NCBI GenBank assembly: GCA_013822725.1
Contig: PNKX01000004.1
Coordinates: 186,001 to 250,000 of the forward strand
Reading direction: 5' to 3'
DNA: 64,000 nucleotides
Origin: Pirellula sp.
GTDB lineage: Bacteria > Planctomycetota > Planctomycetia > Pirellulales > Lacipirellulaceae
The notes below the pieces were generated by a model. The model was not told the DNA's origin and ran no database searches. It saw only the letters and a program-made list of their open reading frames with translations. This document shows positions 51,518 to 62,668 of the stretch, piece by piece; the first letter of the stretch is position 1; each line of letters starts with the position of its first letter. A program made the position numbers and the translations under genes.

Positions 51518-51538
51518 CCGGAGGGCCACGCCCTCCGG
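51518..51538. repeat. Short hairpin (CCGGAGGGC stem)
   Basis: Perfect 9-bp stem CCGGAGGGC/GCCCTCCGG around CAC, between convergent genes. It may terminate both. Confidence 0.5.
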
Positions 51539-51584
51539 GGGGCAGCTCGCTTGACGCCGCTGCTCGGACCGCGTGGCGGTCCGG

Positions 51585-52817
51585 CTATCGGGTTTTCGTT
51601 TCGGGGCGTGCGACTTGCGGCACGCCGGTCGCCACATCGGGCGCGAGCCGCGGCAGGCCGACCTTCGGTTCGCCTTCGTCGAATGCGACTTCGGACATTT
51701 CGGTCGCGTCGATCCCCCGGCGGAGGAGCAAGTAGATCGCCGTCGACGCCGGCCAAAGGTATGCCAGCGGGAAGTAAACGGCAGCGGCGCGGACGACGTT
51801 CGTCCAAAAATGCATCGCGGCGCCGCCGAACGCGCCGACGTCACTCACGTCGTCGCTGACGCCCTTGCCGTCGACGCCCAGGTCGCCGAGCCTGCCCTGC
51901 CCTGCCCCGACGCTGACGGCGAACTCGGTGGCAGTCGTCGTCGCCGTTGCCGCGAGATCGACGGCCGCTTGTGCCAGGATGCCCAAGAGGCTCGCGACGA
52001 TCAGGTAAAACAACAGATGAAGCGGTCTTTGGTAGACGTAAGCGAAGCCGCGGCTGATGGCGTCAAACGCGTCGGTCCGCTCAACGGCGACCGTCGAGAA
52101 CATCAGCGGCCAACCGATAGTCAGGCCGACCGCGAGGATGGCAACCGCGGCGCCGCCGATGAGCGCGACGATCCACGCCAAGCCCAGCAGCAACGCCATC
52201 AAATCGAAGCGGAGGAGCAAGCCGGCCAGCACGAGCGGCAGCGCGAGCAGCGCGATCGCGAACACGACAAGCAGCGGAGCGCCGACGGTGGAGGGCCATT
52301 TGCGCGCGGAGGAGCGAAGCGCGGCGAGGGGCCCGAGCGTTTCGCCGTAGGTGAGATAGACGCCGGCGATGCGGGCGATGGCGCCGCCGAAGAGGGCCCA
52401 GACGGCGAGCGACCAGAGGCCTGCAAGGGCGAGGGCGGTCCAAGCTCCCCAGTCGGCGGCTTGCAGCAGCTGTCCGAACGGCTGCACCATCCAGCGCCAA
52501 CTGGTGAAGATGGGGCCAAGCGTCCAATCCGATTTGACGATCGTCAGCGGACCGTCGACCGAGTCGTGCAGCGCCGGCGGAAACAACGTCGAGATCTGCG
52601 TTTGCAGCCCCACCTCTAATTCCAATTCACGAAGTGCACGATGTCCCAGCGGCGACGATTCAATCAAGAGCCAACCGCCGTGCGTCGCCGCGACGCCGAG
52701 GAGCGCCAGGACGATCACGCGCAACATTAGCGCGACGCGCGCGGCGCGGGCCAGAATGAGCCAAGGGAAGACCGCGGTCCAGCGGACCGAAGTGACTTGC
52801 TGCGGGGGAAGCGTCAT
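51585..52817 (-). CDS. Polytopic membrane protein, function unknown
   Basis: 410 aa with about 6-7 hydrophobic segments (RVIVLALLGVAATHGGWLL, LVVFAIALLALPLVLAGLLL, LMALLLGLAWIVALIGGAAV, LLFYLIVASLLGILAQAAV). The motif TDAFDAISRGFAYVYQRPLH between helices and a periplasmic loop after the first helix are the type seen in uncharacterised planctomycete membrane proteins. No catalytic residues are evident. It lies alone between two dispersed repeat-bearing spacers. Confidence 0.75.
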   Translation of the reverse strand: MTLPPQQVTSVRWTAVFPWLILARAARVALMLRVIVLALLGVAATHGGWLLIESSPLGHRALRELELEVGLQTQISTLFPPALHDSVDGPLTIVKSDWTLGPIFTSWRWMVQPFGQLLQAADWGAWTALALAGLWSLAVWALFGGAIARIAGVYLTYGETLGPLAALRSSARKWPSTVGAPLLVVFAIALLALPLVLAGLLLRFDLMALLLGLAWIVALIGGAAVAILAVGLTIGWPLMFSTVAVERTDAFDAISRGFAYVYQRPLHLLFYLIVASLLGILAQAAVDLAATATTTATEFAVSVGAGQGRLGDLGVDGKGVSDDVSDVGAFGGAAMHFWTNVVRAAAVYFPLAYLWPASTAIYLLLRRGIDATEMSEVAFDEGEPKVGLPRLAPDVATGVPQVARPETKTR

Positions 52818-52947
52818 AAATTCAGCGTTACGGCGGAGGGAGCGTCATCAAGCGGGGAGCTTCGTCGGTGCGTCAATCGCGTGGGGGCGATTATACGCCT
52901 GAACGCTCGTGCGCCGCGACCTTGAAATTGAGACCTGGAGAGGAGCG

Positions 52948-53019
52948 GTCATTCTGAGCGCAGCGAAGAATCTGGCGAACCAAACGAGATTCCAGATTCT
53001 TCGCTGCGCTCAGAATGAC
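52948..53019. repeat. Dispersed inverted repeat GTCATTCTGAGCGCAGCGAA, copy 2
   Basis: The left arm (GTCATTCTGAGCGCAGCGAA and on) and right arm are exact reverse complements over about 26 bases. Compare 51025-51097. Confidence 0.9.
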
Positions 53020-53029
53020 GAGTTGCGTC

Positions 53030-53212
53030 TCACTCTGCGCCGTTCGATTCGTTCTCGGCCGACTCGTCGTCTTCGATTTCGGTCAGTTCCGGCAGGGCAT
53101 ACCCTTCGTCGAGCCAACGGCCGAGATCGATCAGCCGGCAACGATCGCTGCAGAACGGCAGCGCCGCCGATTCGGCGGGCTGAAAATCACGTTCGCAAGT
53201 GGGACAACGCAT
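53030..53212 (-). CDS. yacG: YacG-type zinc protein (DNA gyrase inhibitor family)
   Basis: 60 aa. The four-cysteine zinc site is in [10 protein letters not shown] and [19 protein letters not shown], the YacG signature. In E. coli YacG inhibits DNA gyrase by binding GyrB. The C-terminal tail is acidic ([12 protein letters not shown]). It is the last gene of the minus-strand chaperone cluster, 64 bases after fmdB. Confidence 0.9.
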   Translation of the reverse strand: MRCPTCERDFQPAESAALPFCSDRCRLIDLGRWLDEGYALPELTEIEDDESAENESNGAE

Positions 53213-53276
53213 AGCAATGATAACTGTAGCCGCGGGTCAACGACCCGCCGGAGCGGCCGCCCGTTGGACGCACCGA

Positions 53277-53642
53277 TTAGTCCTTCTTCGGCTTCTTCGA
53301 TTTCGACTTCGATTCGCTCGACCCGGAGTCGCTCTTCTTCGACTCGCCGCCAGAAGTCGACTTGTCGGACGATTTCTCCGCCGACTTCTCGCTTTTGCCG
53401 GAATCGCTCGACCCTTCCGACGACTTCTTGTCCTTCTCCGCGGCCTTCTTGTACGACTCGCTGCGGTAGTCGGTCTCGTAGAAGCCGGAGCCCTTGAAGA
53501 CGACCGCGGCGCCGGTGCCGAAGAGGCGACGGAGCTTCAGCTTGCCGCACTTAGGGCATTTGCGCTGCAGCGGATCGTTGATCCCTTGGAAGAGCTCAAA
53601 CTCGTGGCCGCAGCCGTCGCATTCGTAGTCGTAGGTGGGCAT
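53277..53642 (-). CDS. FmdB-family zinc-ribbon protein
   Basis: 121 aa. The N-terminal zinc ribbon (MPTYDYECDGCGHEFELFQG, CPKCGKLKLRRLFGT) is the FmdB regulatory-protein signature. The other half is a long low-complexity tail rich in Ser, Lys, Asp and Glu, typical for planctomycete members. Role unknown; it lies between grpE and yacG. Confidence 0.9.
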   Translation of the reverse strand: MPTYDYECDGCGHEFELFQGINDPLQRKCPKCGKLKLRRLFGTGAAVVFKGSGFYETDYRSESYKKAAEKDKKSSEGSSDSGKSEKSAEKSSDKSTSGGESKKSDSGSSESKSKSKKPKKD

Positions 53643-53728
53643 GGAGTGAAGGGTCAGGGGTCAGAGGTCAGGTTCAGAACAAGCTGGTCGCTGGACCTTT
53701 TATCAAGCATCCAGCGTCTAGCTTCTGC

Positions 53729-54322
53729 TTACGTCGCCGGCCCGCTCGACACAATCACCTGCGCCGGCCGCACGACGCGGTCGTGGAGTTGGTAGCCGGC
53801 CTGCGTCACCATCATCACATGATTGGCGGGGACGTCGTTGGATGGTTGCTGCAAGATCGCTGCGTGGAACTGCGGGTTGAACTCGGCGCCGAGCGCAGCG
53901 ATCTCTTCGCACTGATGTTGTTTCAGCACGCTGATCATCTGCTGCCGGACCAATTTGACGCCGTCGACGAGCGGCCCCTTCTCCCCGGCCTTATCGCCGG
54001 CGGCGATGGCGCGATCGATGTTGTCGAGCGCCGGCAACAGATCGCGGGCCATCGGCAGAGCGGCGTAACGAATTTGATCGGCCAACTCGCGAGAGCTCCG
54101 GCTGCGGAGGTTCTCGATCTCGGCCCGCAAGCGCAGGTTGCGATCGCGTTCGGCGTTCAGCTCGATCTCGAGCATATCGCCGCCGCTGGTCGCATCCTCG
54201 ATGCCGGCGTTTGGGGTCGGCGAGCCGTCGGCGGTGGCGCCTTCGAGCTGAGCGTCGGTCGGGTGGTCGGCGCCGCCGTCGCGCGACGGCTGATCTTGTC
54301 GATAGGGTCCGCTTTGCATCAT
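53729..54322 (-). CDS. grpE: Nucleotide exchange factor GrpE
   Basis: 197 aa. The long N-terminal disordered part is followed by the coiled coil (ELNAERDRNLRLRAEIENLR) and the GrpE motif FNPQFHAAILQQPSN, with the C-terminal GYQLHDRVVRPAQVIVSSG. It works as ADP/ATP exchange factor for DnaK; dnaK itself is not in the window. It is 16 bases downstream of dnaJ. Confidence 0.93.
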   Translation of the reverse strand: MMQSGPYRQDQPSRDGGADHPTDAQLEGATADGSPTPNAGIEDATSGGDMLEIELNAERDRNLRLRAEIENLRSRSSRELADQIRYAALPMARDLLPALDNIDRAIAAGDKAGEKGPLVDGVKLVRQQMISVLKQHQCEEIAALGAEFNPQFHAAILQQPSNDVPANHVMMVTQAGYQLHDRVVRPAQVIVSSGPAT

Positions 54323-54338
54323 TTATCTCCTGCGGGCG

Positions 54339-55481
54339 TTAGGACGCCTCGACTTCGGTCTGTTCTTCTTCCTCGGGAGCAAAGAATTCCTTCACTTTGT
54401 CGAAGAATCCTTTGCGGGCCGGAGCGACGTTCTTGCGTTCGAGCTCAGCGAGCTTTCGCAACAGTTCGTTCTCTTCGGCCGTTATTTTTTTCGGCACCTC
54501 GATCGAGACTTGCACATGCAGGTCGCCGACGCCGTGGACGCGCGGGTCGGGAAGCCCCTTGCCGCGGATGCGGAAGACTTCGCCCGATTGCGTGCCGGCG
54601 GGAACTTTCAATTCCATCGGTCCGCTCAAGGTTGGTACGTCGAGCGTCGCCCCCAGCACCGCTTGCGAGTAAGCGATGGGGATGCGGCAGATTAGGTGCT
54701 GGCCTTCGCGTTCGAAGAGCGGATGGGGCAACACCGTCACGACGCAGTAACAATCGCCGGCCGGGCCCCCCTGCGGGCTTGGTTCGCCTTGGCCAGTCAT
54801 ACGAATCTGCATCCCGTTGTCGACGCCGGCAGGAACGTCGACCTCAGCTTCGACCTTCTTCGCCGTTTGGCCGGCGCCGCGACAGGCCTTGCAGGGGCTC
54901 GACACGGCCGAGCCTTCGCCATGGCACTGCGGGCAGGTCGTTTGCATGCGGACGATGCCGGCCTGCTGGATCACCTGGCCGCGGCCGCCGCAGTAGCCGC
55001 AGACTTCGCGTTTGCTCCCGGGGGCCGCGCCGCTGCCTTCGCAGGCGGTGCAAGGCTCGTGGCGGTGAAACGTTACCGTCTTGTGGCAACCTTCGGCCGC
55101 TTCCTTGAGCGTCAGCGTCACCTCGCAGCGCACGTCGCGCCCGCGGCGAACTCGACGCCCACCGCGTCCGCGACCGCCGAAAATGTCGCCAAAAATATCG
55201 CCGAACGCCGAGAAGATATCTTCGACGTCATTGAAGTGCCCTGCCCCGCCGCCGTTGACGCCGGCGTGGCCGTGGCGGTCGTAGCGGGCGCGCTTGTCGC
55301 TGTCGTTGAGGACTTCAAACGCTTCGCTGCATTCTTTGAACCGTGCGATCGCTTCTTCGTCGCCGGGGTTCTTGTCGGGGTGATACTTCACCGCGAGTTT
55401 CCGGTAGGACGCAGCGATCTCGGTCCCCGACGCGGTGCGGGTGACTTCGAGCGTTTCGTAGTAGCAGCGTTTGGTCGCCAT
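54339..55481 (-). CDS. dnaJ: Chaperone DnaJ
   Basis: 380 aa from ATG 55481; the open frame to 55595 includes the dispersed repeat and is not used. J domain with HPD in KYHPDKNPGDEE. The glycine-rich region is short. Four zinc-binding CxxCxGxG motifs are present: CTACEGSG, CGYCGGRG, CPQCHGEG and CKACRGAG. The C-terminal substrate domain follows (PAGVDNGMQIRMTGQGEPS). It partners DnaK. It follows groL and precedes grpE. Confidence 0.94.
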   Translation of the reverse strand: MATKRCYYETLEVTRTASGTEIAASYRKLAVKYHPDKNPGDEEAIARFKECSEAFEVLNDSDKRARYDRHGHAGVNGGGAGHFNDVEDIFSAFGDIFGDIFGGRGRGGRRVRRGRDVRCEVTLTLKEAAEGCHKTVTFHRHEPCTACEGSGAAPGSKREVCGYCGGRGQVIQQAGIVRMQTTCPQCHGEGSAVSSPCKACRGAGQTAKKVEAEVDVPAGVDNGMQIRMTGQGEPSPQGGPAGDCYCVVTVLPHPLFEREGQHLICRIPIAYSQAVLGATLDVPTLSGPMELKVPAGTQSGEVFRIRGKGLPDPRVHGVGDLHVQVSIEVPKKITAEENELLRKLAELERKNVAPARKGFFDKVKEFFAPEEEEQTEVEAS

Positions 55482-55508
55482 CGAAGCTGTCCGTAGGGGC
55501 GATCGATA

Positions 55509-55586
55509 GGGTGCCACTGGCGTGTCGCCAGTGAGAAGTGCCGAGCGAGTACCCACTTCAGCACTGGCGACACGCCAGTGGCACCC
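55509..55586. repeat. Dispersed 78-bp palindromic repeat, copy 2
   Basis: Perfect 25-bp arms (start GGGTGCCACTGGCGTGTCGC) around the core AGAAGTGCCGAGCGAGTACC. Compared with the copy at 27080-27157, several arm positions differ but pairing is kept. It lies between groL and dnaJ. Confidence 0.92.
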
Positions 55587-55643
55587 GTTCAGCATCTATC
55601 TGAACCTGGGTTACCGACCGATTATCATCCTGTCACACGCAAT

Positions 55644-55678
55644 CGGGCCACTCGTTTGATCGCCAATCGAGTGGCCCG
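55644..55678. terminator. Hairpin after groL
   Basis: Perfect 11-bp stem CGGGCCACTCG/CGAGTGGCCCG with a 13-base loop, 35 bases beyond the groL stop on the minus strand. It has no T-run, so it may attenuate rather than fully terminate. Confidence 0.6.
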
Positions 55679-55712
55679 GCTTGCGAACTATCGAAATTAT
55701 ACGGCAAAAGAT

Positions 55713-57332
<1,620 letters not shown>

Positions 57333-57435
57333 TTTAAGGTTTCCTGATTCAGGAGTGAATTGTTTGAAGTGGAAAGTCTTCGCCGGGGCTGGACTGGTCG
57401 CTTAAGAGACCAGTCCGTAGCGCGGGCGCGGCTCG

Positions 57436-57735
57436 TTAGCCGACGACTTTCGCCAAAATGTCGCTCTCGCGGAGGATCTTGTATTCCTCGCCGTTGACTT
57501 CGACTTCCGAGCCGCCGTACTTGCCGAAGATGACTTCGTCGCCGACAGCGACCGACAGTTCGCCGCGGGCGCCGCTGTCGAGCAGCTTGCCGACGCCGAC
57601 CGCCACGACCTTGCCGCGCTGCGGCTTCTCTTGGGCCGCATCGGGCAGCACGATGCCGCCGGCGGTAACTTCCTCGGCATCGAGGGGTTGAACGACAACG
57701 CGATCATCGAGCGGACGAAGCTTGATTTTGGCCAT
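57436..57735 (-). CDS. groS: Co-chaperonin GroES
   Basis: 99 aa from ATG 57735. [20 protein letters not shown], the mobile loop in [20 protein letters not shown], and [20 protein letters not shown] are typical. The lid-forming heptamer would serve both GroELs. It lies between the two groL genes. Confidence 0.96.
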   Translation of the reverse strand: MAKIKLRPLDDRVVVQPLDAEEVTAGGIVLPDAAQEKPQRGKVVAVGVGKLLDSGARGELSVAVGDEVIFGKYGGSEVEVNGEEYKILRESDILAKVVG

Positions 57736-57876
57736 GAATTTGAGTCCTTGATTATGTTTATTTGAGGTGTTGATCGAATTTGAGTTGGAACAGTTTGGCT
57801 GACGGCTATCAGCTGTCGGCCAAACATCAAGCTCTCTGGCTGGTAGCCGAGAGCCGACGGCCAATAGCCTCGCCTC

Positions 57877-59571
57877 TTACATCATGCCGCCCATCCCACC
57901 CATGCCGCCCATTCCCATTCCGCCCATGCCGCCCATCCCACCCATGCCGTGGTCGTGGTGATCATGGCCGCCGCCACCTTCTTCTTCCTTCTTCGGAAGG
58001 TCGGTGATCAGCGCGTCGGTGGTGAGCAACAGAGCCGCGACGCTCGCGGCGTTTTGCAGAGCCGTGCGAACGACCTTCGCCGGGTCGATGACGCCGGCGG
58101 CGATCATGTCGCCGTACTCGTCCTTGTCGGCGTTGTAGCCGTCGTTCTTACCCTTCAGCTGGCGAACGCGGTTGACGACGACGGCGCCGTCGATGCCGGC
58201 GTTCTCAGCAATGGCCCGCAGCGGGTAATCGAGCACCTTGCGGATGATCTCGGCGCCAAGCTTCTGGTCTCCTTCGAGACCGAGCTTGTCGATCGCCTTC
58301 TCAGCCCGCAGCAGCGCCACGCCGCCGCCGGCGACGACACCCTCCGCAAGAGCGGCTTGCGTGGCCGACTTAGCGTCGACCAGCAGGTCCTTGCGTTCCT
58401 TCATTTCAGTTTCGGTCGCGGCGCCGACTTTGATTTCGGCCACGCCGCCGGCGAGCTTCGCCAGACGCTCTTGAAGCTTCTCGCGATCGTAATCGCTGTC
58501 GGTCGTGTCGATTTCGCGGCGGATCTGCTCGGCCCGGCCGGTGATCGCTTCCTTCTTGCCGCCGCCGCCGACCATCGTCGTGTTGTCGCTGGAGATGATC
58601 ACCTTACGGCACTTGCCGAGGTCCGACAGCTGGACGCCGTCGAGCTTGATGCCGAGATCCTTAAAGATCGCGGTGGCGCCGGTGAGCGCGGCGATGTCGC
58701 CGAGCATCGCCTTGCGACGATCGCCGTAGCCAGGGGCCTTCACGGCACACGCCTGGACGATGCCGCGGAGCTTGTTGACCACGAGGGTCGCGAGGGCTTC
58801 GCCTTCGACGTCTTCGGCAATGATCAACAGCGGGCGACCCGCCTTCGAGACGGCTTCGAGAACCGGCACGAGGCTCTTAGCGTTGGAGACCTTCTCTTCG
58901 AAGACCAAGACCAGGCAGTTCTCGAGGTCAGCGGTTTGGTCATCTTCGTTCGTGACGAAGTGAGGCGACAAGTAGCCGCGATCGAACTGCATCCCTTCGA
59001 CGACCTCGACGGTCGTCTCATTGCCGCGGCCCTCTTCGACGGTGATGACGCCATCTTTGCCGACCTTCGCAAAGGCTTCGGCCAGCACGGCGCCAATCGT
59101 CGGATCGTTGTTGCCGGCGATCGTGGCGATTTGTTGCAGGCTCTTCTTGTCCTTCACTTCGATCGGCTCGGCCATCTTTTGGATGGCTTCGGCGACTGCC
59201 GCCACGGCCTTTTGGATGCCGCGGCTCAGGGCCATCGCATCGGCGCCGGCGGCGAGCATCTTCAAGCCTTCGCGGAAAATCCCCTCAGCGAGCACGGTCG
59301 CGGTGGTGGTGCCGTCGCCGGCGACGTCGTTCGTCTTGCTGGCGGCTTCCTTGACGAGCTGGGCGCCGAGATTTTCGTAGGCGTCTTCGAGTTCGATATC
59401 CTCGGCGACGGTCACGCCGTCCTTCGTCACCTTCGGCGAACCCCATCCCTTGTCGAGCACCGCGTTGCGGCCGCGCGGGCCGAGCGTGCTGCGGACGGCG
59501 CGGGCCAACTTCTCGACCCCGGCCGCCAACGACTTGCGGGCGTCGTCTTCAAAGACCATCTGCTTGGGCAC
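57877..59571 (-). CDS. groL: Chaperonin GroEL, paralog with His-rich GGM tail
   Basis: 564 aa with a GTG start and a strong GAGGAGG site. ATPase motif [16 protein letters not shown], and [20 protein letters not shown] at the N-terminus. The C-terminal tail is [20 protein letters not shown] with more GGM repeats, the canonical cavity-facing tail preceded by a histidine-rich stretch. This is the first gene of the chaperone cluster. The tail suggests it is the general housekeeping copy. The His-rich part might bind metal. Confidence 0.96.
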   Translation of the reverse strand: MPKQMVFEDDARKSLAAGVEKLARAVRSTLGPRGRNAVLDKGWGSPKVTKDGVTVAEDIELEDAYENLGAQLVKEAASKTNDVAGDGTTTATVLAEGIFREGLKMLAAGADAMALSRGIQKAVAAVAEAIQKMAEPIEVKDKKSLQQIATIAGNNDPTIGAVLAEAFAKVGKDGVITVEEGRGNETTVEVVEGMQFDRGYLSPHFVTNEDDQTADLENCLVLVFEEKVSNAKSLVPVLEAVSKAGRPLLIIAEDVEGEALATLVVNKLRGIVQACAVKAPGYGDRRKAMLGDIAALTGATAIFKDLGIKLDGVQLSDLGKCRKVIISSDNTTMVGGGGKKEAITGRAEQIRREIDTTDSDYDREKLQERLAKLAGGVAEIKVGAATETEMKERKDLLVDAKSATQAALAEGVVAGGGVALLRAEKAIDKLGLEGDQKLGAEIIRKVLDYPLRAIAENAGIDGAVVVNRVRQLKGKNDGYNADKDEYGDMIAAGVIDPAKVVRTALQNAASVAALLLTTDALITDLPKKEEEGGGGHDHHDHGMGGMGGMGGMGMGGMGGMGGMM

Positions 59572-59968
59572 GTGAAAATCCTCCTCAAAAGGCTGATGCG
59601 GTAGGCCCGGGGCCCAAGCGGGCCAGCGGGACGGTGATTCAGGTGTGTATGCTTGCCTGGAGCGGACTGCAGCGAATCGCTAAATCTAAACGGCTTAAGG
59701 GCTTTGCGATAGTCGCCGCGGTCGCAAATTGGGGCTTGGGAGCGGGCGGCCTGCCGAAAATGGCAGCCAGAGTTTGATGTAGAGACCTGTTAAGGCAAGC
59801 AACGTGCCAACGCTGCGTCTGGCCGGCTGGCGAGGGGCAATCGCCGGTGTTTGGTGGGGAAAATGGCAGGCCGGGGGGTGCGGAGACGAATTCGGGGCGT
59901 GGCTCGGTTCCGCCAAATTGGCAGGCAACGTCGGAGCATAAGGAGATGCAGGATGCCAGTGGCCTCCG
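59572..59968. other. Intergenic, chaperone cluster promoter region
   Basis: About 400 bases upstream of the groL cluster and downstream of a DMFase-like gene. I looked for a CIRCE element (TTAGCACTC-N9-GAGTGCTAA) and did not see one. No gene is supported. Confidence 0.45.
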
Positions 59969-61492
59969 TTACTGTGCCGGCGTCGGAGTCTCCAGGGCTC
60001 GATCGAGCAGATTCTTCGTGATCCGCTGCACCCGTGGATCGGGCCCGTGCGGCCGCGACCAGTGCGACCACGGCAGCGTATGCCCCGGCGGCGAGCTGAG
60101 GCCCTGTGCCCAGAAAATCGTCGCGGCGTTGAACACGAAGTTTTCCTTCGGCCCAGTATAAATAGTGGCCGTCCACTGCTGTGGCACATCGCCGCCGACC
60201 CAGGCCGTCCCCGCGCCGACGACTTCGAGCCCCGGAATGTCGGCCGCGTCGCCGTGGTACTCCCAACCGATCAGCCCAGGGATCCGATCGCCCCTCTTCA
60301 TCCCCGTGCCATTGAACATCCAATGTTCAGGCTTCGTCACGGTCCAGTCGCCGCCGCCGTTGACTGGTTCGATATTCCGGGCGCCGATGAGGAGCCCTTC
60401 GTCAGGTCCGCGCTCCGGAAACGGGCCATGCTCGCGCTCGCGCTGTAGGGCGTAGTCGTTCTCGGCGCCGTACGGACCGCCGCGGAACATGATGCGGTTA
60501 GCACGGCCGTCGGCGCTGTCGCGGTACGGCGTGACCCAGCAGACGGCGTTGCCCGAGAGAAAAAGCAAATCAACGCCGGCGTCGCGCATCGCTTCGACGC
60601 TGCGGAACTGGCGGATGTCCCAATACTCGTCGTGGCCGACGCTGATGAAGGCGTTGCACTTTAGACCGCGGTCGGGAGTAAGCATGTCGCTGTTCGTGCA
60701 ATAGGAAACGTCGTACCCCTGCTCCTCCAGCCAGTAGGCGAGCGGGAACTCGAACGGCAGAAACTCGCCGGCGCCGACGGTGAGCGGATCATTGACGATC
60801 GCGTCGTGCTGCGCTTCGCGGGCATAAGGGCGATCGAAGCTCACGTCAGCCCACGGCCCCTGCCCTCCCTGCGGGTGCGTGTAGACCGAGAAATCGTTCG
60901 GCCAGCGGTTGTAGGCTTGCCAGGTGTTGTCGGAACATTGGAAGAGAATGTCGGCCGGGCGATTGTCGGTGACGATGAAGATCACGTAGCTCTGCCAATA
61001 CGGAACGTCCTTGTCTTCGGGCAACGTCGTCAAACGCCCCAGGTAGACGCCGCTAAGCCAGTCGTTGGGAATTGTCAGCGTCGTCGCTGCCGGCCAGCGG
61101 CATTCGTGGAGATTCTTTTCTCCTTTTTCGGGATCGGGCTGCGTGACGCCATTGAAGGGACCGAGCTTTGTCATCAGCCGCGCCCCGCGTCCGCCGTAGT
61201 AGCCCATGCGGAAGATTTCGATCTCAAACTTCTGCGGCGGATTGGTCGAGACCATGATGTCGATCGATTCCCCCGCCTTGACGCTTTGCCGCGAGCAATA
61301 GCCCTCAATCCAAGGCGAGCGAAAACCGTCCCCGTCGACCCGTACGCGCGTCAGCTGCCAATCGAGGGCGCCTTCGCGTGCGTTCTCGGCCACGATGGGA
61401 TTAGCTGGCTCGCCCGCTTGGCACACGCCGCCGACGCCGACGAGCAAGATCAGTGAGGCGAGCGGACCCGCGACAAGTTGCGCAATTTTCAT
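59969..61492 (-). CDS. Exported N,N-dimethylformamidase beta-subunit-like protein
   Basis: 507 aa from ATG 61492 with a signal peptide (LVAGPLASLILLVGVGGVCQ). The rest matches the DMFase large-subunit-like family: FEIEIFRMGYYGGRGARLM, NTWQAYNRWPNDFSVY, the conserved SVGHDEYWDIRQF and NGGGDWTVTKPEHWMFNGTG. The family includes amidohydrolase subunits, but most exported planctomycete members are uncharacterised. Function therefore unknown at substrate level. It is divergent from the isoaspartyl peptidase gene (83 bases). Confidence 0.85.
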   Translation of the reverse strand: MKIAQLVAGPLASLILLVGVGGVCQAGEPANPIVAENAREGALDWQLTRVRVDGDGFRSPWIEGYCSRQSVKAGESIDIMVSTNPPQKFEIEIFRMGYYGGRGARLMTKLGPFNGVTQPDPEKGEKNLHECRWPAATTLTIPNDWLSGVYLGRLTTLPEDKDVPYWQSYVIFIVTDNRPADILFQCSDNTWQAYNRWPNDFSVYTHPQGGQGPWADVSFDRPYAREAQHDAIVNDPLTVGAGEFLPFEFPLAYWLEEQGYDVSYCTNSDMLTPDRGLKCNAFISVGHDEYWDIRQFRSVEAMRDAGVDLLFLSGNAVCWVTPYRDSADGRANRIMFRGGPYGAENDYALQREREHGPFPERGPDEGLLIGARNIEPVNGGGDWTVTKPEHWMFNGTGMKRGDRIPGLIGWEYHGDAADIPGLEVVGAGTAWVGGDVPQQWTATIYTGPKENFVFNAATIFWAQGLSSPPGHTLPWSHWSRPHGPDPRVQRITKNLLDRALETPTPAQ

Positions 61493-61575
61493 GGTTAACC
61501 GCTTGATGTTTTGCTGGCGACGACTAATTCGCTCCACTATGCTGCAGCCGTGGGAACCCTTCACTACCAATCGCG

Positions 61576-62649
61576 ATGAAAATCATGACGAAAAACGTTT
61601 CCTGGGGAATGAAGCCGTGGCTCTTGGCCGCGGCGTTGTTCGCGTGCAGCTCGCCGGCGACGAGTCCCGCTCAGACAGTTGAAGCGGAGTCGCCGCGCTA
61701 TGCGATCGCTATCCACGGCGGCGCCGGCGGCTGGGAAAATTTGTCGCCCGAGAAGCGCGCCGAGATGTTGGCCAGCCTCGAAAAGGCCCTCGGCGCCGGT
61801 CGCGACATTCTCGCTAAGGGGGGCAGCAGCCTCGACGCCGTCGAACAAGCGGTGCGCATCCTGGAAGACGCCCCCAACTTCAACGCCGGACGCGGCGCCA
61901 CTTTCACCGCGACCGGCCAGCACCAGCTTGACGCCTCGATCATGAACGGCGCCGACCTCTCCGCTGGCGCCGTGGCGGGCGTGATGACGGTGAAGAATCC
62001 GATCTCGCTCGCCCGCCGCGTGATGACCGACACGAAGCACGTCCTGCTCGCAAGGGACGGAGCCGACAGTTTTGCGAAAGAAGTTGGCGTGGAGCTTGTC
62101 TCGCCCGACTACTTTTGGACTGACGACACGCGTCGAGAATTTGAAAAAGCCAAGGCGGAAGCTGAGGCAACAAAGAAGGCGACCGAGGATGGCAAGAAGA
62201 CTTCCGCGGTGCAGAGGCCTGACCACTACGGCACCGTCGGCTGCGTCGCGCTCGACACGCACGGCAATCTGGCCGCCGCCACCTCGACCGGCGGCCTCTC
62301 GATGAAGAAATTCGGCCGCGTCGGCGATTCGCCGATCATCGGCGCCGGCACGTACGCCGATAACAAGACGTGCGCGATTTCGGGCACCGGCGTCGGCGAG
62401 TTGTTCATTCGCAACGCCGTTTGCTACGACGTCGCCGCACGGATGCGCTACGCCGGGGCCACGCTCGCCGAGGCGGCCGCCGTGCAGATTGACGAGCGGC
62501 TGCCGAAAGAGACGGCCGGCTTGATCGCCGTGAACGCCGCCGGCGACATCGTCGCCGACTTCAACACCGCCGCGATGCCCCGCGGGATGGCCGACTCTAG
62601 CGGGCGATTCGAAGTGGCCATCGAGCCCGATCCAACTTCGACCCCGTAG
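61576..62649 (+). CDS. iaaA: Isoaspartyl peptidase / L-asparaginase (Ntn hydrolase)
   Basis: 357 aa, with a signal peptide (LLAAALFACSSPATSPAQ). The fold is seen from YAIAIHGGAGGWENLSPEKR, FNAGRGATFTATGQHQLDAS, and the autoprocessing threonine in HYGTVGCVALDTHGNLAAAT, after which GRVGDSPIIGAGTYADNKTC and GTGVGELFIRNAV follow. It should mature by self-cleavage before that Thr and remove isoaspartyl residues. A lysine-rich linker precedes the cleavage site. Confidence 0.93.
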   Translation: MKIMTKNVSWGMKPWLLAAALFACSSPATSPAQTVEAESPRYAIAIHGGAGGWENLSPEKRAEMLASLEKALGAGRDILAKGGSSLDAVEQAVRILEDAPNFNAGRGATFTATGQHQLDASIMNGADLSAGAVAGVMTVKNPISLARRVMTDTKHVLLARDGADSFAKEVGVELVSPDYFWTDDTRREFEKAKAEAEATKKATEDGKKTSAVQRPDHYGTVGCVALDTHGNLAAATSTGGLSMKKFGRVGDSPIIGAGTYADNKTCAISGTGVGELFIRNAVCYDVAARMRYAGATLAEAAAVQIDERLPKETAGLIAVNAAGDIVADFNTAAMPRGMADSSGRFEVAIEPDPTSTP

Positions 62650-62668
62650 CGACTTACTGGCTACTGGC

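Noticed and set aside
59572..59690. CIRCE operator of HrcA
   Set aside because: No TTAGCACTC inverted pair could be found upstream of the first groL.
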